NCBI GenBank assembly: GCA_965365445.1
Contig: CBDUBS010000118.1
Span: 1 to 10,904, forward strand
Reading direction: 5' to 3'
DNA length: 10,904 nt
Source of the DNA: CBDUBS01 sp965365445
GTDB lineage: Bacteria; Bacteroidota; Rhodothermia; Rhodothermales; DASSAV01
Shown: in pieces, positions 6,722 to 10,904 of the stretch
Position numbering within the stretch: position 1 is the first letter of the stretch
How the letters are laid out: each line of letters starts with the position of its first letter
Translations under genes and position numbers: made by a program
The notes under the pieces: model-generated
Database searches by the model: none
What the model was told of the DNA's origin: nothing
The model's input: the letters and a program-made list of their open reading frames with translations, nothing else

Positions 6722-7852
6722 TTACCGAGCTAAGGCAAGTAACTCTGTATAAAAATCGAGGGTGCGCTCAACCATGGTATCCATAGAAAAACGGGCGGCG
6801 GCGTCTAATCCCTGCCGGCTCAGGCGGGCGTAATCGGCGGGGGATTCGATGACGTGTTGAATGGCATCGGCCAGCGCCTCGGGATTCCGCGAGTGGCTCA
6901 CGAAGGCGCCGCTTTCGTCGTGAATCCAGGAATTGATTCCTCCCTTCATGGGGTACGCAATGACGGGTATGCCAGTCGCCATGGCTTCGATGGCGGCCAG
7001 CCCGAAGGTTTCCGCTTCCGAGGTGAGCAGGAGCAGGTCGGCGTGGCGGAGTAATTCCGAGGTGTCCTGCACGGCCCCCCAGAACCTGACTTTGTCCTCG
7101 ATACCCAGATGCGCGGCTTTCGCCTTGAGGTACGGAATGCGGTTGCCGCTGCCTATCAGCCAGAGCTCGGCGTCGAGCCCCCGCGTGCGCAGCAGCGAGA
7201 GCGCCTTGATGGCTTCTTCGACATGCTTATCGGGCTCCATGCGCCCTACGGAGCACAGTACCGGAGAGGCGGTATTAACGCCGGCGCGGAGCCTGGGCTC
7301 GAAGCGGCGAAGATCCACGCCCAGTGGAATGATCCCCCAGCGGGCATCCGGGAAAATGCCGTAGCTCTTCAGTGAATCGAATACCCCGTCGGATACGGCA
7401 ATGACCCCCTTCACGGCCTGACCGTACAACTTCATGTTGATGCGCGTTTTAATATCCATGCCGGCCAGATGGAACGTATGGACAATGAGCGCCCGGCTTT
7501 TTCGTACGGCCGGCATGCCAAAAAACGGGAGGCTGTGGAGGTGGATGATATCCGGATCGACGCGCTCGAGCACCCCTTTGAGGCGAGACGGCAGCCGCGG
7601 ATCGTGGCCGGAGGCGACGCCGCATTCGTAAACCGGGATGCCGTTTTCCTTCAGGTGATCGGAGATAATCCCTCCTCGCAGGCAGCATACCACCTCGACG
7701 CGCATCCCTTCTTTCCGTTGACCGTATGCCAGGTCGCGGACATGCGCTTCTATCCCGCCGATATCCCCCAATAGCATGAGATGAAGAACGGTAAGTTGCC
7801 TTACCGATCCGCTCTCGGTACTGGGGTACGGCAGGGCCGCGCTCTGGGACAT
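6722..7852 (-). CDS. Family 4 glycosyltransferase, first gene of the polysaccharide cluster
   Basis: This is a 376-residue GT-B enzyme. LTVLHLMLLGDIGGIEAHV (20-38) contains the glycine-rich acceptor loop, HLHSLPFFG (104-112) and VHTFHLAGMD (124-133) follow, and the donor half has IPLGVDLRRF (175-184), LCSVGRMEPDKHVEEAI (199-215), WLIGSGNRIPYL (231-242) and the EX7E motif E281-TFGLAAI-E289. It would transfer a nucleotide-activated sugar to a lipid carrier or growing glycan in the cytoplasm; the sugar is unknown. ATG 7852 is preferred. The frame also extends to a TTG at 7900, but those 16 residues precede the domain and look unremarkable. Most of the gene is high-GC like thrA, but its last 18 or so codons are in AT-rich DNA, so the compositional edge lies inside it. 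No convincing promoter or Shine-Dalgarno sequence was recognised upstream. Confidence 0.92.
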   Translation of the reverse strand: MSQSAALPYPSTESGSVRQLTVLHLMLLGDIGGIEAHVRDLAYGQRKEGMRVEVVCCLRGGIISDHLKENGIPVYECGVASGHDPRLPSRLKGVLERVDPDIIHLHSLPFFGMPAVRKSRALIVHTFHLAGMDIKTRINMKLYGQAVKGVIAVSDGVFDSLKSYGIFPDARWGIIPLGVDLRRFEPRLRAGVNTASPVLCSVGRMEPDKHVEEAIKALSLLRTRGLDAELWLIGSGNRIPYLKAKAAHLGIEDKVRFWGAVQDTSELLRHADLLLLTSEAETFGLAAIEAMATGIPVIAYPMKGGINSWIHDESGAFVSHSRNPEALADAIQHVIESPADYARLSRQGLDAAARFSMDTMVERTLDFYTELLALAR

Positions 7853-8170
7853 AGTCTCGCTCAGCCGGTATGCGGGGTTACAGATCGAATTTACCGACAA
7901 CGCCGATTGGGTTCCTAATTAATCCGGTCCGGGACCCGCTTTTTCGTACAGGTAGCCGAGTGGATGGTTCATCGGGTGTTTATCGGAGAAAAATAACGTA
8001 TTCGGCGGACAGGGATACACTCCAGTGGCTCAGACGGGTTGAGCTTACGGTTACTGGTATGTGGTCCGGTTCCGGCGTGGCGCCATGCCGGAACCGCGTT
8101 CGGGGGTTAGCGGATGCAACGATCCAGGGTGGTATCGGAGTTCCGGGGGAGCAGGTTAAATGATAGGACT
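7853..8170. other. Intergenic region without a convincing gene
   Basis: This stretch of about 318 bases lies between the tRNA terminator and the polysaccharide operon and presumably carries the operon's promoter and 5' leader. I could not identify a clear -35/-10 pair or a Bacteroidota-type TTG/TAnnTTTG pair in it. It contains the strong hairpin at 8067-8096. A short minus-strand frame, 7919-8020 from GTG or 7919-7972 from ATG (MNHPLGYLYEKAGPGPD), ends 66 bases before the first cluster gene. A plus-strand frame at 7870-8163 is open but has no recognisable domain and overlaps the upstream part of the glycosyltransferase frame. Neither is called as a gene. Confidence 0.6.
8067..8096. repeat. 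Thirty-base near-perfect inverted repeat (strong hairpin)
   Basis: CGGTTCCGGC at 8067-8076 pairs exactly with GCCGGAACCG at 8087-8096. The ten bases between continue the pairing (one G-T wobble, then T-A) up to a GGCGCC core, so the whole element is palindromic except for one position. No T-run follows on either strand, so it is not a standard intrinsic terminator. It lies about 215 bases upstream of the first polysaccharide gene. It could be a leader RNA hairpin, a binding site for a dimeric regulator, or a repeated intergenic palindrome. Confidence 0.75.
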
Positions 8171-8217
8171 AAAAATCAAAAACCCTTCAGGATTGTTGCA
8201 ACAATCCTGAAGGGTTT
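8171..8217 (-). terminator. Rho-independent terminator of the tRNA-Ala gene
   Basis: Positions 8180-8217 form a perfect 38-base palindrome centred on TTGCAA, that is two 19-base arms starting AAACCCTTCAGG. Reading the minus strand, the hairpin runs straight into TTTGATTTTT (8180-8171). It begins four bases after the tRNA's last base, so it should end the tRNA transcript and insulate the polysaccharide operon from it. The plus-strand side is followed by ACCGTGG and lacks a T-run. Confidence 0.93.
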
Positions 8218-8221
8218 ACCG

Positions 8222-8294
8222 TGGAGCTAAGCGGGTTCGAACCGCTGACCTCTTGAATGCCATTCAAGCGCTCTACCAACTGAGCTATAGCCCC
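8222..8294 (-). tRNA. tRNA-Ala (anticodon GGC)
   Basis: The minus strand folds into a complete 73-base cloverleaf. The acceptor is GGGGCTA with TAGCTCC (one G-T pair), the D arm is GCTC-AGTTGGTA-GAGC, and the anticodon arm is CTTGA-ATGGCAT-TCAAG. A five-base variable loop and the T arm AGCGG-TTCGAAC-CCGCT follow, then discriminator A at 8222. The anticodon GGC occupies 8261-8259 and reads Ala codons GCC and GCU. The next bases are CGG, so CCA is not encoded and must be added by the nucleotidyltransferase. The gene has its own promoter upstream and a terminator immediately downstream, so it appears to be a single-tRNA transcription unit. Confidence 0.98.
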
Positions 8295-8309
8295 GCTGAA
8301 AGGGCAGGT

Positions 8310-8338
8310 ATGATACAACGGGTTCGCAACCGTGTCAA
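8310..8338 (-). promoter_or_regulatory. Sigma-70-type promoter of the tRNA-Ala gene
   Basis: On the minus strand, TTGACA (8338-8333) is followed after exactly 17 bases by TATCAT (8315-8310). This gives a perfect -35 and a five-of-six -10 at consensus spacing. Initiation about seven bases downstream would fall near 8303, leaving a 5' leader of roughly nine bases before the tRNA, as expected for RNase P processing. The promoter points away from thrA, whose ATG is 114 bases to the right. Confidence 0.88.
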
Positions 8339-8452
8339 TCTTTGGCTCCCTCCCTTGTAGCCTTCCACGTCGTATTCACATATCTTGTTCCCTCCGGACG
8401 GGGCTCGGGGCGGCAGCGATTCCCGGTTTTCATTCATGCCTTTTCAACCTGA

Positions 8453-10904
8453 ATGGAGTACCCTTTGCACGAACCTTTTCACGTATTCAAATTCGGCGGC
8501 ACCTCGGTCGGATCGGCGGAGCGCATTCGTAAGGTCATCGAACTGGTACAGGCAGAGCCCAGGACGGCCCGGCAAGTGGTTGTCGTGTCGGCGCTCGGCG
8601 GGATCACCGATCAGCTGATTCTGTGTATAGAGGAAGCCCTGGCGAGAACGGACCGGCATACGAAGCTCCTGGAAGAGATCAAGGCCCGGCACGAGGTCGT
8701 GCTGACGGAGCTCGTTTCCGAGGGCGAGCAAGACGAGGTCAGGCATCAACTGGCCGTCCGTTGGAAAGAACTGAAGGATTTGCTGGAGGGTATTTATCTG
8801 CTGCGGGAGTGCACTCCTCGCACGCGGGATGCAATCATCGGAATGGGCGAGCGGGTTTCTGCGCCGATGATTGCAGCCGCTTTCCGGAATGCGGGTTCAG
8901 AGGCGGTTGCGGTGGATGCCGCCGAATTGATTCGTACGGATGCCTCCTTCGGGGAAGGGAATGTGCATTTCGAGGAAACGAACGCGAAGATCCGTCATTT
9001 CTTCGGCTCCAGACCCGACATTCAACTGGCAATTGTTACCGGCTTTATCGCCTCTACGGACCGGGGGGTCATCACCACGCTGGGCCGCTCGGGGAGTGAC
9101 TATACGGCTACCATCATTGCCGGGGCCTTGCAGGCGGAGCGGGTGATTATCTGGACGGATGTGGACGGGGTGCTTTCGGCCGACCCGAGGGTCGTTCCGG
9201 ATGCGTTTTCTCTTCCGAGGCTGAGTTACCGGGAGGCGGCGGAACTGGCTTACTTCGGCGCCAAAGTGCTGCATCCGCGCACGATGCGCCCGCTTCAGGA
9301 GCGGGAGATTCCGCTGCTGATAAAAAATACGATGAACCCGAAGGCGCACGGCACCCTGATTACGACCGAAGCAGGGGCGGCCGAGGGGCGGGTCAAGGCG
9401 GTGACGACCATCCGGGGGGTAGCGGTCGTCATACTGGAGGGGAAAGGGATGATCGGGGTTCCCGGCATTTCGGCCAGGGTGTTCGGAGCGCTGGCCCGGC
9501 AGGGAATCAATGTGCTGATGATTTCGCAGGCATCCAGCGAGCAGAGCATTTGCATCGTGGTGCGGGAAGCCGATGCAGACTACGCGGTGGAACTGATACG
9601 GGACGCATTCGAGATGGAACTGGCCCGGGGCGACGTGAGCAGCGTAACGCTGCGCCCGGACTGTGCGGTCGTCTCGGCGGTTGGGGACCACATTTTTCAC
9701 CGGCCGGGGCTGTCCGGGAAGATGTTTACGACGCTCGGACGCAACGGCATCAACGTGATTGCCATTGCGCAGGGGGCCTCGGAAACCAATATATCGGCCG
9801 TGGTGCGGGATGCGGAGGTCAGGCAAGCAGTGAGGGCGTTGCACGAAGTGTTCGCCCTGGAGCGGGACCGGGCCCATCTATTCCTCATGGGCACCGGAAT
9901 CATCGGGAAGAAATTGCTTGGGATGCTGACGGAGCAGGCTCCGGTGCTCCGGGAAAGCATGAATCTGAATCTCCAGCTCGTCGGGTTGGCCAATACGCGC
10001 CAGATGGTCTGGGACGTAGAAGGGATTCCGTTTGCCGATGCTCTGGAGCGACTGGAAGCAGCGGAAGGGCCGCAGGACCTCGAAACGATCATCCAGCACC
10101 TCGTCCATAGCCGGCTGGAGCGGTTGATCGTCATCGACGCCACGGCGTCGGACGAGGTGGCGCATCGATACCCGGACTTGCTGGAGCATAGCATCGCCGT
10201 AATCACCCCGAACAAGCGAGCCAACACGCAGGGGCAGGCGTTTTATGACCGGCTGCAACGGACGTCCAGGCGGCGACAGGTGCCGTACCTGTACGAAACG
10301 ACGGTCGGAGCGGGGCTGCCTGTAATATCCACGATGCGCGACCTGATCCGGTCGGGAGACAAGGTGCATCGTATCGAAGGAGTGCTCTCGGGGACGCTGG
10401 GCTTTATCTTCAACAGCCTGGCCGAGGGGAGTCTGTTTTCCGAAGCGGTGCGGGCGGCCCGGGCCGAAGGATTTACGGAGCCCGACCCGAGAGACGATCT
10501 GAAGGGGGAGGATGTCGCCCGGAAGTTGCTCATCCTGGCTCGGGAGAGCGGCCTTTCCGCCGAGCGCAAGGATGTAGCGGTCGAGTCGCTGGTGCCGGTT
10601 TCGCTGCTGGAGGTGGGCGTGCAGGAGTTCCTCGAGCGCCTCGAGGAGTCGGATGAAACCTGGAAAGAGCGGTGCGAGGCTGCCGCCAAAGAGGGCAAGC
10701 GCCTGCAATTCATCGGGCTCATCGAGAACGGGCGGTTGAGCGTGCGGACGCGTTCGGTGGATATCGACTCGCCGTTTTATCATCTGAAAGGCAGCGATAA
10801 CATGGTGGTTTTCACGACGGAACGCTACAACAAACACCCTCTCGTCATACAGGGGCCGGGGGCGGGACCTGGTGATGCGCGGCGCGGCGGCGCGCCACGT
10901 CATC
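8453..10904 (+). CDS. thrA: Bifunctional aspartokinase/homoserine dehydrogenase (3' end cut by the window)
   Basis: The fused cytoplasmic enzyme phosphorylates aspartate and later reduces aspartate semialdehyde to homoserine, on the route to threonine, methionine and lysine. Kinase landmarks are KFGGTS (13-18), LGRSGSDYTA (210-219), WTDVDGV (234-240) and KVLHPRT (271-277). Two ACT regulatory domains start near 323 (ILEGKGMIGVPGISARVF) and 405 (VSAVGDHIFHRPGLSGKMF), suggesting amino-acid feedback. Dehydrogenase landmarks are the nucleotide-binding GTGIIG (480-485), TPNKRAN (585-591), TTVGAGLPVI (616-625), LSGTLGFIFN (645-654) and DPRDDLKGEDVARKL (678-692). About 817 codons are visible against roughly 820 in E. 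coli ThrA, so only the last few should be missing. ATG 8453 is directly preceded by an in-frame TGA. The final residues after QGPGAG (800-805) read PGDARRGGAPRH instead of the expected DVTAxGV-like tail. I see no attenuator or clear promoter in 8339-8452. Confidence 0.96.
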   Translation, partial: MEYPLHEPFHVFKFGGTSVGSAERIRKVIELVQAEPRTARQVVVVSALGGITDQLILCIEEALARTDRHTKLLEEIKARHEVVLTELVSEGEQDEVRHQLAVRWKELKDLLEGIYLLRECTPRTRDAIIGMGERVSAPMIAAAFRNAGSEAVAVDAAELIRTDASFGEGNVHFEETNAKIRHFFGSRPDIQLAIVTGFIASTDRGVITTLGRSGSDYTATIIAGALQAERVIIWTDVDGVLSADPRVVPDAFSLPRLSYREAAELAYFGAKVLHPRTMRPLQEREIPLLIKNTMNPKAHGTLITTEAGAAEGRVKAVTTIRGVAVVILEGKGMIGVPGISARVFGALARQGINVLMISQASSEQSICIVVREADADYAVELIRDAFEMELARGDVSSVTLRPDCAVVSAVGDHIFHRPGLSGKMFTTLGRNGINVIAIAQGASETNISAVVRDAEVRQAVRALHEVFALERDRAHLFLMGTGIIGKKLLGMLTEQAPVLRESMNLNLQLVGLANTRQMVWDVEGIPFADALERLEAAEGPQDLETIIQHLVHSRLERLIVIDATASDEVAHRYPDLLEHSIAVITPNKRANTQGQAFYDRLQRTSRRRQVPYLYETTVGAGLPVISTMRDLIRSGDKVHRIEGVLSGTLGFIFNSLAEGSLFSEAVRAARAEGFTEPDPRDDLKGEDVARKLLILARESGLSAERKDVAVESLVPVSLLEVGVQEFLERLEESDETWKERCEAAAKEGKRLQFIGLIENGRLSVRTRSVDIDSPFYHLKGSDNMVVFTTERYNKHPLVIQGPGAGPGDARRGGAPRH

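Noticed and set aside
7870..8163. Plus-strand open frame of 97 codons in the intergenic region
   Set aside because: It crosses the strong palindrome at 8067-8096, has no recognisable domain, and has no promoter or ribosome site that I can support.
8339..8452. Threonine attenuator or leader peptide, and a thrA promoter
   Set aside because: There is no run of Thr/Ile codons, no terminator hairpin, and only weak -10/-35 resemblance (TTGTAG with CATATC). The ATG at 8436 simply opens a shadow frame inside thrA.
8444..10903. Long minus-strand open frames at 8444-8749, 8897-9877 and 9878-10903
   Set aside because: They lie antisense to thrA, whose plus-strand frame carries every expected catalytic motif. 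Their Arg/His/Pro-rich translations are typical shadows of GC-rich coding DNA.
1..10904. Insertion sequence, integrase, tRNA-linked attachment site or CRISPR array
   Set aside because: No transposase or integrase gene, no spaced direct repeats, and no duplicated tRNA end beside the tRNA-Ala gene were seen. The compositional island is therefore better explained by recombination than by a visible mobile element.

Overview
The window looks like a chromosomal segment of a moderately GC-rich bacterium, probably of the Bacteroidota/Rhodothermota (FCB) group. The reasons are indirect. There is a fused aspartokinase-homoserine dehydrogenase, none of the gene starts shows a convincing Shine-Dalgarno sequence, and the tRNA gene does not encode CCA. 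The fusion also occurs in gammaproteobacteria, and the tRNA promoter is a classical TTGACA-17-TATCAT, which is not the Bacteroides consensus. The lineage call is therefore tentative.

Layout: (1) 1-56 is the last part of a plus-strand gene of unknown function, followed by an intrinsic terminator at 71-105. (2) 131-7852 is a seven-gene minus-strand surface-polysaccharide cluster. In transcription order it holds a GT4 glycosyltransferase (6722-7852), a multi-membrane-span O-antigen polymerase/ligase-type protein (5265-6668), two more GT4 enzymes (4016-5263 and 2815-4014), a WcaF-like O-acetyltransferase (2249-2812), a GT2 enzyme of the LPS-core glucosyltransferase type (1425-2252), and a WbuB-like GT4 (131-1390). 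(3) 7853-8170 has no convincing gene but holds a strong 30-base hairpin. (4) A complete minus-strand tRNA-Ala(GGC) unit follows, with promoter (8310-8338), tRNA (8222-8294) and terminator (8171-8217). (5) Plus-strand thrA runs from 8453 off the right edge; about 817 codons are present, so it is nearly complete.

The seven cluster genes probably act together. Five glycosyltransferases would build an oligosaccharide on a lipid carrier, the acetyltransferase would decorate it, and the Wzy/WaaL-type protein would polymerise or ligate it. No flippase, initiating phosphosugar transferase, export protein or nucleotide-sugar gene is present, although both ends of the cluster lie inside the window. Those functions must be encoded elsewhere.

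The most striking global signal is base composition. From about 1.65 to 6.78 kb the DNA is much more AT-rich than either flank. The step on the right is abrupt and falls inside the 3' end of the first glycosyltransferase gene; the left one is gradual within the GT2 gene. This suggests an exchanged polysaccharide cassette. Several A/T homopolymers of 7-9 bases lie in its coding sequences. I found no mobile element, CRISPR array or clearly new enzyme family.
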